DNA from: Marisa cornuarietis | Lineage: Eukaryota > Mollusca > Gastropoda > Architaenioglossa > Ampullariidae | Assembly (NCBI GenBank): GCA_004794655.1 | Contig: SMMW01000042.1 | Location: 3,272,501-3,336,500, forward strand | Length of the DNA: 64,000 bases | Reading direction: 5' to 3' | Shown: piece after piece, positions 11,931 through 26,262 of the stretch | Layout of the letters: each line of letters begins with the position of its first letter | Numbering within the stretch: the stretch's first letter is position 1 | Program-made: the position numbers and the translations under genes | Notes under the pieces: generated by a model | The model's input: the letters and a program-made list of their open reading frames with translations, nothing else | Told to the model about the DNA's origin: nothing | The model's database searches: none

Positions 11931-14900
11931 TTTATAAAGAACTTGTGAACTATCGACTTGCTTGAGACCATTGTAGGAACTCTGTTCCCCCAGCATATTC
12001 CTACTTTCTAGATTTAATCTGAAAACGGTTTCTCCAATATTTAGTCACCTTAGCCAGCACAGCAGGGCAGACGTATTTCAAAAATAAAACGGTTTCCAGA
12101 GTAAAATGTGAGTTTCAAGTAAAACAAAGCCTTAACAGAAGTTCTATAACATCAACAGCTTTTCTTATATATACCGGCTGCTATAATGAAGTAAACACCA
12201 TGTATCGTAAATTTTAAAAAAATGGATTGCTATAAGATCCGTTGTGCGGGGTTTGGTTGAGTCATGGTTCATCCTCTGCACTGTAGGAACCTCAATTTTA
12301 TGTCTAGATAAGCTTTATGCATTGTGGTCGCTAGTCAATAATCAGTCCGTTTGCCTGCCTGCATTTTTGTACATAACGTTGGTCTGTGCAAGACAGGGAT
12401 TGCCACATGGCGTCACCCAACATCGCAAATTATTCCAAAGTCAGTAGCCTTCGCCTACCAACGTTGCTATTTCCTCACAGTTACGCGTCAGTTGATTGAG
12501 GTATGGATAAATTCACCTCATACAGTGTCAAAGGAACCAGTCAAATATTTCAAATATGTTAATGACTTTAAAAAATTACAAAATAAATAAATAAATCCTA
12601 AATATTGCTAGGATTGGGAGTAGAAATAGGTTAAGGGTTGTCCGCTCAGAAACACGTCATGTATAAGTCTCTATACAACAAATCACATAGCATTATTATG
12701 TCGATTCGGATTATCTAAAAAAAAATTAGAAATAAAGCCTATTTTGCAAAAGATGTGAGTCCTTTTGTGGGTTGAATTCTCCGTCTTCACACACCGTGTG
12801 AAAGATCACCAGTGAGCGCAGTCCTTGGACGGGTTCTTTTAAGTATTTTGTGACGATAGTGTAAGCTTAACACCTGTAAATTTAACTTTGACATAAATTA
12901 CAATTATCCTGTAAATTCATCAAGCCACGTTCTCGATTCATCAAAGACAGCTTCATTTTTCATCGAGACCACTTTCTTCATTTAGCAAAATCTTTTCTTA
13001 GATTAAATAAGTAATAAAGTAATAAATGAGCAATCGAACACTCTTTTTCGTCAATTAAGCCTTATTGGTTATTCATCAAAACCAGTTTCTTGACTTCTCA
13101 AACCCTGTTTTGTGATTCATAGAAACCAATTCTTCATTAGTTAAGCTTTGTTTCATGACTTATTAAATCCAGATCATTGTCTGATGTCTTTGTCCTCGAA
13201 ATGCCCCATGTTGCCATCAGTGTTCATAACGGAAACGTCACCGATCGGCCGGCAGCACCCTGCTACTCCTTTTCTAACATAGCCCGAATAATACTACAAT
13301 ACTGGCTTATGGGTTCAGTTGTGAAGCTTTCATTGGAAGAGCAATATTGTCATTGTCTTGACAGGAAAAAGCTTGCATAAATACCTGCGAGAAAACCAGG
13401 CAAAGAAAAGACGCCATGAACTTTTAATGAACGAATTTCCCTCCCACTCCCACTGGTTTCTTGCCAACAGAGTCAAAGTATAAAACCTTTTAAACATGAC
13501 CTTTTACACCCTGGAGTTCCGTGCTGTGGCAGCTATTTGGATGTCCAGAAATTTCCGGGTTTTCTCAGCTACAACGGAAAAGGAATCTGCACAACTCTAC
13601 ACCAGCGAAACAACTCTTCTCTTACTGGTGTCTATGTTTCTTCTAGCATTTCGTCCTGGCTTTACTTTCCATTTCTGCCGGTTCAAAATGGGGATAGAAA
13701 AGTATTTGTTCTGTTGAAAGAAAAGGGAAAACTCTTGTCGGATCATTAAATCAAGAAGGGACGTTGGCTTTCATGTTTGGTGTAGACACATCGTACAAGA
13801 TGAGCCACTTCGAACGAAGATTGAGCAGACGATCGAGGTTTCTTTTGACTGAAGATATTTCCACAACACTCAAGACAATCCCAACAGCTTTGCAGATCCT
13901 GCGCCTAGACTTCAACAATGTCGGTGATCTGTAGGTGGAGATACAGGTTTCAAAGCGAATGTAATTTTACGTTTACCAAATAAAGAATACAAAGTCTGCA
14001 AGTTAGTGCCTTTTGGCTTTGCCCATAGCCTTTAGTTAGCTAAAGTGAAGGATGTTTCAACATCATCATTTTCCGCCGTAGCTCGTGTCAGGACCAATAC
14101 TACTTGAATGTGTCCTTTTTTGCAGTCTGAGGCAGTATCTAAGTCTGTGATAGAAAGGGCGTGAGGAATAGTGAGCAAGCGAAGAAGAGAGGTAGTGTGT
14201 ATGTATATGCATATGTATAGGTCTGATTATTCTTTCTTTTGTTTTGTTTTTTCTAACATCGTCACATTCCGAGTGCAGTGTCACTTGGTCAATAAACAAA
14301 TTCTTATTCTTTTTCTTATTGTTAAGGGGAAGTCAACAGGATTCGATATTTTACTGAATCGCTTTGGTAAACCTCTAGCACCTTTTCTACGTTTAGCAGC
14401 AGCAGATAAGGAAACAAGCGAAAAATAAACATAAAAGCTGTGCGATACGAAAAGACAAAGTTGAAAGTAGTTCTCATAGACAGGACTAACAGAAAACAAT
14501 CCAAGTGTCTGTAGGGAATTGTTTTAGAAGGTGGATAATGAATCAGTACTTAACGCGAGCTACAGGAACACTAACATCTTTATTCTTGATGCTTTTAAGT
14601 TTTGAATACGAGATTTATCTTTGCATTTTTTTTCTTTGATTTTTATCAAATAGCTACTGAATTTCAACATGCTGCCATGTGGTCACTATGTCTTAAATAC
14701 TTGATGGTATAAAGCAATGGTAGCTTTCAGTTTCAAATGGAATGGACGCAAGAAAATGCAACAACTTCCTTGAACATGAGCTGGTAACAGCACAGACGTA
14801 TTTTCGTATCATCGTATATCCGCACTTTCTGCGGAATGATAAGTACTTGCTTATATAGTAACTATACTCTACGTAATCTAAGACAATTTCACAAAACTGA

Positions 14901-17900
14901 CAGGAAGAAATGTTTTGTGTCCAATAATTAGCCTGCGAGAGGATGAAAATTCTATGCACGAACAGGAAATAGATTTTTATGAACATTTATTCTTATTCCA
15001 CCCCGTTACACTGATGGACTGCATAACAAAGAGATATAAGGCAGACGCTCTTTAGCATACTAACCAGTACTCTCTCTCTCTCTCTTCGTTTCTTAATGGG
15101 AGGTAATGTAGTCAACTATTTCCGATATCTGTAATTATGGGTAATGTCTCTATATGGAGGTTGACGTAAAAACAACATGTGTCCTGTGTGTGGTGAACTG
15201 TATCACAGGCTTCTGCTTCTATAAGACCTGCAGCTGAGGAAGATGGGTGGTGGTCAGTATGCATTGCATCCTACATTGTGCATGTACCCTCGTGTGTACC
15301 CTTTTAGTAAGCCTGCTTCAGATGGTCACATAGTGACTTTGCAATAGCAGTCACATAGCAGTTGTCTGTCTAGCGTGACAGTATTAAATTGTTATGTAAA
15401 ATTTTCTAGAGTATGCATATGCTCCTGAAAGTTTCTCCTTGAGCAGCACTTCCTTCCACTTAATTTCCCCAAACACGTGGGCTGCGCACAATTTGCACTG
15501 CACGCAACTCTGTCTTCACAAACAACAGGCAGTGAGCAAGAAAAACAACAATTATTAGAGACATTCAGATTTCAACCATCAAGGTCACTTCGTTCACATT
15601 TCTGTCTTATTTCAACATCATGCTTGCTGGTCATATGCATGTAATCAGCATTTATAGGTTAGTTACAGATCTAGCATTTTAGCCAAGTTTTAATATAGAC
15701 GTCAATAGCAAATTTTACAATCCAACTAATTATTTTTATTTTAACGAGTGTTTCATTAAACTTTGGCATTTGTGCTGTCTATTTTTAACACCTGAAAATT
15801 TTTTCATTCTTGATTTCCCAAATTTTTTTTTTATTTTATCGAGAGGATCGCGGCTCGTCATCGTGAGGTCATATGACGTGGGAAATCTTTTCAAAATCGT
15901 TGAAAAGTCGAGGAGTTTTTAATCTCTCCAGTTTTACTGACAGCTCGTGCCTGGCTGTCTCAGCTCACACCGATTATTGGCAACCCTTCCTCCACTGCTC
16001 AAGCACACACATACACACTAGATGTCGACTCTAATTCGGTTGACACACGCAAACAAAACCACGCACGCTCACATAGAGAGAACAACAGAAAAAGGAAGAT
16101 AGAGGCGGAAAATAAAAAAAACTTCTTCCATGCAGTTTCATTCTATGGTGAAACGTGCCGAACTTTGTGCAACAACTGGCCTGCACCTTGATCAGTCCCT
16201 GCACGCAGCAAGTTCTTCATGGCAAGTAAACAGTTCCCATGGTGAAGGATGTCTTTGTCCCAGCCACCTTGCTCATAGTTCCCACAGTTAATGAACCCTA
16301 TAACAAGCCTAGTATCGACTGGTGCTCATCTTATCTCTCAAGCGTTGGGTATATTCCTTCAAATGGCATTCTCTATTCCTGCCTCTTTTATCCTAGTTTC
16401 GTCCCTGTAAAAATATTATATATCAGCGGCACAGTACAATGAAGGCATTTTCGTCAATAACCAGCCTCGAAGTTTTTGGGGTTTTTTTACACTGCGTAAA
16501 ACACGTTTTTAGACCCCATAAAAAAACAGTTAATGGAGTGCTTTCACATGGTTTGTTTGATTGTGATGTTCATAAAGCTGACGGCGTCATGCTCTTATGA
16601 GCGTTGTTTATTGAGTCAAACGATTGTTTACAACCTTCGCGAGAAATTTCATGTCTTTTTAAAGAAACGGCTACCGATAGAGATTTATTCTGTGTATAAC
16701 GGAAGAAGCATTAATTTTCTAGGATTTGGTTAGTGGTATATGGTGTACTAAACTTGTTCCGTGGTACATGGTTTATAAAGTTGATTTATTTAAAGCCATA
16801 GAAGATGGTATCCCACTGACGAACTAGTGACACTCGTGTTCACAGTTATGGTTATAAACGCATATCATGAACATTGCTGACGTCATCAGCAGATCCCCTC
16901 CCGTTTGTTCAAGTATCTTATAACTAATAGCTGCAAGTTTGCCTATTATTTATTTTTCCTGCTTCATTAAGCACCTTCACACCAAGTGTACACTCGTCAC
17001 GGCAAGAAACTGTGTAGTGGAGTGACCGGTAGTAGCAAGTCACTTGTACCCAGACCGTGATTAACAATATAGACAAGACTTTAATGTGATACGCATCAGG
17101 AAGGTCCCAGAATGCACCACCTTGTAGTTTCTGTTGTTTTAACGATGTTTAGGGATTCTTTTCCTCTTCCTCTACCCACCCCCCAATTCCCTTCAAGCTT
17201 CTCCTTCTCATCCGGTTCTTAATAGCGTTGTCTTAGTGGTGTTGTCTCACTAGTGCTGTGTTAGTGGTATTGTCTTAATACGAATAACAGTTATTAAATG
17301 CATGACCAGTACATATCATTACAAATAATATGTTGGCACTACTTTCTGAATCCATCTCCAGCTACAACCTTTGATACATTTTTTTCCAACCTTTGTTCGT
17401 TCACAAATCTTTTCGCTCTGAATGCATTCCAAAACACATTTTGCAGGAGCTGCCTCAGCATTGTGCGATCACTCCCACACCCTGTCAGTCAGGTGATCAA
17501 ACAGCCGATGGCATTGATGGCCAGAGGCTGCGGCGTGCGCAAGTGGTCGACAGCTCTTATATCTGGCGTCACAAGAGGCATGACACATTGATTACACCCA
17601 CTCAAAGACTCGATGGCAGGAGGGCTTAAGACCAAGTGTCCGAAGAGCATTCTGGTTCTTGAAAAAGTCAGCAGGTACACGAATAGGCTTCACAAATAAT
17701 GTCCATGAATCATTTTTTTCTGTAGTCATAGCACCTTGATTTTTACCCAAAAGTCGTCAGGTGCAAAGAAAGATATAACAAATAGTCAGTCATTTTTTTC
17801 CTTTTCTTTTATAATATTTTTTCGATTTTTACATGCAGTTTAAAAACTATATTGTTCGTTTTAGTTCTCTGATGGTTTATTGTTTAGTAACTTTAGATGC

Positions 17901-20900
17901 AAAGACAACTCGATAGTTTAAAAAAATCCTTTGGATATCCTCTAAATACTTTATGTGCGTCAGCGGGTGTAATAATGAATAGTGAGAGACATACACTTAG
18001 AGACTAATAGACAAATAAACATAAAATGATACCATGAAACAAGAGATGCAGAGCCCTGACAGGGAGTCAGACAAGGAGAGACGACATCAGCGAAAGAAGG
18101 CGAAAATTGAGTGGAGCAGAAACGCGCCCAGCGAATACAAACATATAGACATGTAACTGAGCGAAACATGACTCGTTCAGCATTCGATAAAAGCTCTCCT
18201 GACTTTCTATATTGGTTTGTCACGTTCTGGCGTTAGGCCTCGTCATCTGCAACGTGTTGACGTGACGAGTTCGTCTGCGCTTATTCATCGACGAAGCCCG
18301 CCAATTCCACGAGCGCTACTCTGGAATAAGGGGCAAACAGCCTCTTCCAGGCCTGATGTCGTTAATGACGGCATTTGTCTGCTCTTGGCATCGAGTCTGA
18401 TTATGATTGAGAGACGCGTGCAGACTGAATAATTCGGAACCAAAGGAAATTAATGAGTGTGCGGGAGGTTATAGATTAGAAAGTCGGTTGAAAGGCGTGA
18501 ACATTCTTCGGAACAGTGATTTCAGGAGAGAAACTCCAGAAAAGTCTCCGTGACTTTTGGTCCTGACAATAAGGCGATAAGCAAGTAAACGATTTCCACA
18601 GGTCTGAACCAGTACTGAAGAACAGCTTTCTGGTATCTAACAATTCCCGCAAGCCAGCGCCTTCCCAAAGGGGTAACAAGTTTATCCTGCGCAAATGCTG
18701 AAGTTCTTCTCAGGTTTTGTTCAAGGGTCTATTGACGGAAAGGAAAGAGCCCATTGCATTTATCCTGCACAAATATCGGGGTTAGGCAAAGACGGAGTGT
18801 CTCACTCTGAACCTGCACACATGTCTTTGGTCGGAAACAATGAAAATGTCGCGTTTATTCACGCGAATGTCGACTTTTGGCGAAGGAAAAATACGTGCGG
18901 TTCTTCTTTGCCTGCTACCACTCGCTCCCTGTCGGTCAGTTTAGCGAGTAAATGATTGCTGGAGCCTCATTCTGTCTCCTAACATCATCTGTCTTCGCTG
19001 CGCTCTTGCTACCGCTGGCCACTTAACATTCAACTGTAATCTCCCATAACACTCTTCTCTTTTACTTAACAACTCTAGTAAATTGTGTTCTCACTACACA
19101 AGATTTGTGGGCAATTTTGCATATTTTTATGCGATTTTGGTTATTAAAACTGGCAGTGATTGCGTGAGTAGTTACAATCATAACGAAGAAAGTTAAATCT
19201 TTAACGAGAATGCATTGTGTTCATTGATCTTTCTCTCTCTCTCTCTCTCCAATAACTTCCCTCTTTTTTTTTCTTGCATGTGCGCCCACATACTGTAATA
19301 TGCGAGTAAAAAAAAACTTCTCCCTCTTATTGTCTATTTGAAGTGACATAAGAATCTAAACGTAGAGCAATGCTACAATTCTGTAAGCTCTTTGCAATAT
19401 TCCTGATTGTGGTTCTTTTCAGCGGGAAAAGTTTCTTTAGCACAAAGGACAGCTGAGGATTAGTACATTTAAGTTTGTGTTTCCGTTTAACCTGCTTTTG
19501 CATCAAGCGCTTGTAGTGCAGTGTCTATAATTTCTGTCTGTCTTGTTCCTTTTGAAGCCTTCGATGTGTGTGGAGACTAATGGGACAGGAAGCTTAAGTG
19601 AGGCGTGAAGGATCTCCTCTTCCCACGGAAGCGTGGCGCGCTTGTTCGTGGCTTAAGAACATTGCAGCGCATAGCACCCAATACTTTAAGTACCCTTCAC
19701 GGTTCTCGGGTAGGCGTTTTGTGCGAGTATTCCGAAGAAAAAAATGGAACTGAAGAAAAAAATTGAAGGACTTCGTGCCAAGTGCTCATGAGTTGGCAGA
19801 TTGCGACACGTCAGAATGTCTTTCACAGCCTTTCACGCAAACATTGTGACAATTAGTACAATAGTTCTTGCTGTATCCCAGACTACCACGCAGAGACCAA
19901 AGAATGAAATGCTAATTAGAATAGACAGAAGCAGAAGAGGTGGAGGAAGAGAGAAAGAAAAAAAGGAAGTAAAGAAAAACAAGTGGACAAAGGAAGAGTA
20001 GGAGATGTGAGTGAAAAAGCAGTTAAAAACTGATTGTGCTGAAATACTTGACCACAGCCACGTGTGTAGACTATATTAACTGACAATTCAGAAGAAATAA
20101 TGCGCAAGGATTGTTCACTGAAATAGTAATCGATCAACGATTAATATATTGATGACAATAGTTAATGTTGAACTTTCAATATTGCTTTCAATATTGCGGT
20201 GGATTCTAAATTTTAGACAGGCTTTTTTACATTTCTGAATGAAGAATTTCCGTTGTGTCCAAGACCAATAAATGCAACAGAAATCAATGATTGCGCTACT
20301 TGAATTGTTAGGTGTTTGTGTGCTGCGCTGATCGCAGTGCGAAACATATCAGTGCATACCCAAATGATATCGGTCTATTAAAAAAAATTGATGATGGATG
20401 CTGCTGGGGAAGCAGATCGTCGTCCATTTTCCCCTTGTATACGTTGCAGTGATCAAGTCACGGATGCTGATGGGTAAGTACTTAATTTCACTCTGTATCC
20501 TAAGCTGTATGCTTGGCGCAAAGATACAAACATGCCTGCTTGTGGTTTGCACATACGCAGCAAGGAATATGCCTATATTGAACTTTACACTGAAATAAAC
20601 ATTTTTTCAACATAAATTTGTACATAGATATTGAAAACTTAAAGAAAGTGTGTGTTTACACCTTAAAATGTGCAAGCCAGTCACAGCGATACTAAGATAA
20701 AAACTGAGGTGACTTAGCCCTTGCGTCAGTGTTGGGGATGTCTGGCACCCGGGATTTCAACTATAAGTCAATTACAAAGTTAAATTCGTGAGTCGAGGCA
20801 TGAGGAGGGTTGTCGGTCAGATTTTATATTTTGCTAAAACTCATTCGTTCTACTGTTACTTATTCCTACTGGTTTGAAATAAAATTTCCCCAAACCTCAC

Positions 20901-21637
20901 TTGTTTCTCAGATAAAGCCAGATGAGCGTTAAAGGCAAGTAACAACCGGACAATGGAGAGCAGTTAATTTAATAAATAACAGTTTAAATGACTTTGTTTT
21001 TAAATGTCCTTTTAGCTGCTATGCATTTACGTTTATAAGTACTGGCCTTGTAGGAAGGATTATATCTGTCTGAATAAGCAAATAAATAAGCGAACTATAA
21101 GATTTTGTTTATTTCAAAGGACACCGTTCAATTTGCCTTCTACAAACGTGATTGTTTGACTGTTTGATTTGATTTACAAAAATTGTTTGCCGGAAGAAAC
21201 GTAAAGTTTAAGTAATACTGTAAAAAATACAAATAAGCTCAAATAAATTGTCGTTAGCAAAGTTGGTTTTGAAATGATTTGATAATCATCAGTAATTCAA
21301 AAACGGTCTTAGAATGCTGGTTATCAAATATGATTCTTACTAGTTAATAGGTTGAGTAATTTTCGTTTAGTCTTCTCTCGTGGCAGCTCTTTTACCTAAA
21401 ACATCAAGAAACTGTTTCGTGCCTACGTTCTTCTACTCTGCCCATTAGAGTCCTCTTCATGCGCGCTGTCCTTTCATTCTAGTTTTCTTTTGTTCCTTAC
21501 ACTTACATACAAACTATCGTCATTCATACTGTCTTGTCTTTTTCTCTTTGCCTCAGTAGCTTCGTCATTTCGGTTTGTCAGACTTTTACTCTCGCCGCTT
21601 GTCATTTCAACCATTCATTATTCTATTTTTCGAAGTT
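11931..21637. other. No gene seen
   Basis: Unique AT-rich DNA with the 22 bp minisatellite, short CT runs (15,072, 19,232) and a small irregular TTGTCTTAGTGGTG repeat at about 17,228-17,283. Frames are all under 130 codons and unconvincing. Confidence 0.6.
12915..13179. repeat. Degenerate 21-22 bp minisatellite
   Basis: The unit is roughly ATTCATCAAAACCAGTTTCTTG. From about 13,069 five consecutive 21-22 base units can be laid out (ATTCATCAAAACC.., ACTTCTCAAACCC.., ATTCATAGAAACC.., ATTAGTTAAGCTT.., ACTTATTAAATCC..). Similar units precede it from 12,915, with a gap of unrelated AT-rich sequence at about 13,000-13,045. Identity between units is only around two thirds, so the array is old. Confidence 0.7.
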
Positions 21638-21712
21638 CGACGAGGACGACGACGACGACGACGACGACGATGATGATGATGATGATGATGATGATGTATA
21701 TATATAATATAT

Positions 21713-21750
<38 letters not shown>

Positions 21751-21795
21751 TCATCTTCGTCGTCGTCGTCGTCATCATCAATCATCATCATCAAG
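21638..21795. repeat. Palindromic compound trinucleotide repeat (hairpin/cruciform)
   Basis: (GAC)n then (GAT)n at 21,638-21,696, an AT-only centre TATATATATAATATATAT (21,697-21,713), then (CAT)n at 21,714-21,751, CTTC(GTC)n and (ATC)n to 21,793. The right arm is the reverse complement of the left arm in both repeat type and order (GAC-GAT against ATC-GTC), so the block is an imperfect inverted repeat of about 150 bases. One frame reads poly-Thr, poly-Met, poly-His, poly-Ser, poly-Ile; this is repeat translation, not a protein. Confidence 0.9.
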
Positions 21796-22838
21796 CGAAT
21801 TTTTCCACATGAAGTTAAGCTCGATGCGCTGTACAGAAAGGGGTTGTAGGAGACAAGGTTGTGGGACAGAAGCTGACATCGCAATGAAGCAGGACAAACA
21901 CTCGCATTATATATAATATATACCTGTGAGTACTTCCATTAAATTTGTTATTTTATAGCCAATACTTCACAATGCGAGCCCAAACAACAACCCTCCCTTC
22001 TTCCGTCCCTGGCAAGTAATCAATCACTTAAAATTCACTTGATCTTGCTGAAAACAGCATTGTCTGCGTCAAACATATGAGATTTCAATTATTACATTTA
22101 GGCGCTGTATTTAAAGACGCATTTTGCCCATTTAATGGATTTCTAGCGCAGGTCGCCCAGAAGAAGCGATACTGGCTCGGCATCAAATGGCCAAATATGG
22201 ACGCGTGGTTCTTGTAATGTTGCTGAGTGCCGTGCGAGAAAAGTTCAGGCCATTAATGCGCAGCAGAGCTCGGGGAATATAAGCCCGCGTTGGTGGCTGA
22301 TGTCCTGTGGGATATATTGTTTCACAAATCACAGATGAGCTGGAGTACACACAATGATGGGAGAGGAACGCCAGCATTTCCTCTCTGCGAAACAGCTGGA
22401 TGTCCAGTACCCCGAACACCCCCCCCCCCAGCATGCGATAACCGTCTGCTGGCCCTCCATTAGACCAGGGCCCAGATGCACCCCGTTTCGCTAGGCACAA
22501 GCTGGATGGTTGCCGTTAGACTGATTATATTACAAGAACATTTTAGCTGGCTGCTAGTTTTTTTTTTAGCCATCTAGCTAGCTCTTAACGGAGGTCACTG
22601 CGTCTGGCCCCAGGACAATCGCTTTCTGAGAACGCCCACGAATAACGCAGCGTTTGAGTAAACGCTTGTAAATGTTGTTTCTGCTTGTGGTGTGTCTCGT
22701 TTAGAAGATCTCGGCACCATAATTTCTATACCTCTCACTCAAGGGAAGACCACATAGAGCACAGAAAGCACTGCTAGGGACAGTATATCGGCAGGCTTAT
22801 TATCCACATTACTGACTGCTTCTTTGTTGTATTCCTCT

Positions 22839-22893
22839 ATTTATTTATTGATTGATTTATTTGTTGATTTATTTATTGATTTATTTATTTATT
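22839..22893. repeat. TTTA/TTGA tetranucleotide-like repeat
   Basis: ATTT(A/G) units with GATT variants for about 55 bases. Confidence 0.85.
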
Positions 22894-23680
22894 CTTTCCC
22901 CCATCTTCTGTTTGTAGGTCTGTCTTCCTTAATTCTTTTCTTCTTACCCATCAAAGATAGAAAATAAAATTTTTCTTTAGAAATAACGTTTTTTTAACGC
23001 GACAAGGATTAAGCTTATCTGTTACGTGTTACTCCGGAAATCAACATTTCTGTTACATGTGAAGTCTTTGTTATATTGTGGACTTGCATACATGCTAACA
23101 TCAAACAAAGTTCTTGTTTTATGCTTCCCACGATGCTAAACAGAAAAAAAAACTTCTCCATGACCTACGAAGTGGCGCTACTGTTAAACTCGTCATCAAT
23201 AGAGCGAAGATCGATATCCTGGGTACAGATCGTTTTTCGCGTACATTGTTTTTTGCTTTGAATGTGACACCCGTTTATAGGGCCTGCTGATATACCGAGG
23301 CACAGCTTTATTTACCGGCTTGGTATTGCTTTTCCCTGTCTCAGATAACCCACTACCCGCTTTCCACACCACGCTACAATAGCTTTGAAAAAAGCAGTCG
23401 CCATTTAAGCTCTTCAAAGTCATGCGTTTTCATTGGACATCATAAAAACACACATTAAAAGTCGGTGTGAACATGCGTCCAGAAGTCAGTGCAAAAACTG
23501 AAAGTAGCGCCCGGGAAGAATATAGAAAAAGTTTAAGCAAGCGCCATAGGACTGCTGGAAAGAGTAAATAGTTTAGACTCTATAATATTATTTCACTAGG
23601 TGCCCAGTCAACCTGAAGCAGACGAACTTCCACACTAAGATTTTTTTCCTCACTCCTTTTCTCTTTTTTCCTCTATTTTA

Positions 23681-23702
23681 CTATATATATATATATATAT
23701 AT
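23681..23702. repeat. (TA)n microsatellite
   Basis: Perfect TA run, with a second smaller TA block at 23,707-23,714. Confidence 0.9.
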
Positions 23703-24439
23703 TTGTATATATAGTATGGTGGTAGTATAGTATATCTGGAAACGAATCCATCTCTAAGGAAGTGTGAAATAAACTAAAAATACGCTTTAAGATCAAAACG
23801 TATATAAGTAAACTCAAAGATTAACAGAAATTCAGAAATAGAAATAGCGCCGTGTTTTGTAGGTTTTGATGGTTTGAATAGAAAAACAAGAACAGAGCTG
23901 AAAACGGTTAACGTGAGTACGTGGTGTTCCCGATAGCCTCTAAAGTTTCACGCTTTATAAACGAGACCGTAACATTTACGTCGTTGTTCGTATTTGTAAG
24001 ACAGCTGAGGATATGCTGCTCTTATTTCTAGAGTGTCGGGTAAGACAGTTTTCCACCTATGGTAAATGTACGCTAAGGTCCTTCTGCTCATGAATGTAAT
24101 AGTCATGATACCTTCGTGTAACTTCAAACCCAGAAATGACAGCAAACACAACACTTTATCTGGGCTACACCTATCAAACTCTTGCTGATGTTAGTTAGCC
24201 TTACCTTAGGATGAATCGTCGTGAGCTGTCTGAAAGGTTTGCTGGCGCGGGTGTTTCTGGGAACTTTGAAGACTTTGATAAACTCTGGCAGCAGAATGGG
24301 TTGGTCGTCCGTACTTTTAGGAGCGAAGCAGTTGGCTCTATCAGACAGCTCTTTGTCTCTCTTTGCTTCGTTTCTGTCACTGAGGATGGGAAGCTCTGCC
24401 TTCCGTTGGTCTTCTGTCCTGGTCTCGCGTCCCGCACTC

Positions 24440-24615
24440 CATTTTACTTCTAATATAATGCGTCGTGCGTTCCCATTGGTCAAAGACGCCTACTCCTAAA
24501 TGCAAATGAGCACGTGCTGGGGACGAATATTGCAATGACCACACGGACGGAGGCACAAGCCGCCCTCATAACACGTGCGCGCGCGCTCGTGGTCCCACGC
24601 GCATGCACAGAAGCT
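24440..24615. promoter_or_regulatory. CpG-rich patch with CCAAT, octamer, E-box and NRF1-like motifs
   Basis: ATTGG (reverse CCAAT) at about 24,475, octamer ATGCAAAT at 24,500-24,507, E-box CACGTG at 24,511-24,516, CACGTGCGCGCGCGC near 24,573, and CGCGCATGCAC (NRF1-like) near 24,597. CpG is dense compared with the surroundings. The layout could serve a promoter on either strand; no transcript or gene is visible. Confidence 0.3.
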
Positions 24616-26196
24616 CGATGGGTGGCCTGTTGATTAACGGATATTCTTTTTTTTTTCTTTCGTCACCTGAAAGATCGATGCTGTAGCCAGCTAACCCGGG
24701 GAGGTGGGGGGCAGACGTACGCAAGAATCAAAGCGCTCAGCCAACAAGTCTTGAAAAGTCAGGGGTCATATTGCGAGTACACTTTACCTTGCAATGAGTC
24801 GCGACGCTACACAGAGAAAGTCCATCTTTCAGGAAAATCACAAAGGCGTTTCTGAGTCTTTTCCTCTGAAAATAAGATCCATTTTTATCTATGACTTGGA
24901 AATATCCATTAAAAATCGTTTAAAATTTGAATTACAAGTTTTCTTCCATTTCCTGTTTTTCCCATAGGTGTGTTTGTTAATTGTAGTCTTTGTAAATTGT
25001 CCGAAAATTCATTCGCGGTAATACACTTACCTCATACGTCGTTCTAGTTTAAGTACTTTTGATCTGTTATATAACAACATTCGACAAATAATATACTTAA
25101 ACAGAGAGAGAGAATAATAATAAGTTAAATTGATTTGAGAGTACCATGAACAGTTAGTAATGATTTCTTTCAGTCCTTGTGAAAAGATCTAGCAGAAAAT
25201 TGGTTATGTGACATTTTGTTGCCTTTTCTGAACATAGGTCTCTGTTTTCTCTTTTTCAGTGCCATCGTTTGGAGTCTATAAATGCCGGCTGTTTCATTCA
25301 AACCGTATTTGCATTTCTTCAGTGTTTGTTAGAATGACTAAAGAACAAAGCGTTTTAAACATACATTTTATTTGATGGCTGCCACAAAAATTCTTGAACG
25401 AAGACCTCATTCATAGCAGCATACTTTCATTTATTCAGTAGTTCTTTCATTTCTTCACAGGTCAATCAGTCGGCTTGCTAGATCGTCATTTACAGGAACT
25501 GCCAACTCTTAATGTAAGTTAAAAAAAGAAACATGAGACAAAGGTCAGTGGTGACTTTTGCTTACCTCTGTCAACCACTGTCCCCTGTCGCACTATTCAG
25601 AAGTGAACCCTCAGCTGCATCACTTCCAGGACTCGGTGGCTAACTTTATTCCAAGGTGTACCCTATCTGTATACTTACAGGTCAGTGGTAGGTCAGATGT
25701 CCGACCATTGCGAGAGGCAGAGACATAAATCCTGAGTTTTGTCGAATAAGAAGTATCTAAGGGGAATCATGATACTAAAGAATCTTCCTCTCATTTCTTT
25801 TAATTCTGAAATGACTAAGGGATTCCCTGCAGCTGTATAATTTTATAAAATATGCTTCATAACAGCTTTTCAGGCTTAGCTGGGCTGAAAGAAGATTTTA
25901 TTGTTTTCAACGTTCAGCAGAACGAACCGCCAGACAGTTCCTCTGTTTTAATTTCTTATAATCGTGCCAGTGTAGTGAACTGGAGCCCCGCCAGAGTGGG
26001 GACTGATTACTGCGGTGCTGTGAAGCAGAACGGTTCTGTGTTTCTCAAATTTCACATTTATCTCTCTACTCCTCTGCTCATATTTCATCTTGTTGCTTCT
26101 TCTACGGAAAATTGCTATTTCCTATCTCTGTTTCTTTCTTTCTCTCTCTCTTCTCTCCTTTCCCTTTCCTACTTTGTCGGCTAGCCCATGTTTGTG

Positions 26197-26262
26197 TGGT
26201 GTGTGTGTGTGTGTAATATTCCTTCTACCTAATTAGCCCGCTATATATATATATATATATAT
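26197..26262. repeat. (GT)n and (TA)n runs
   Basis: GT at 26,197-26,214 and TA at 26,242-26,262. Confidence 0.9.

Noticed and set aside
20735..20765. Worn tRNA-like GTTGAAATCCC on the minus strand
   Set aside because: Core TCGA of the B box is lost and there is no clear A box.
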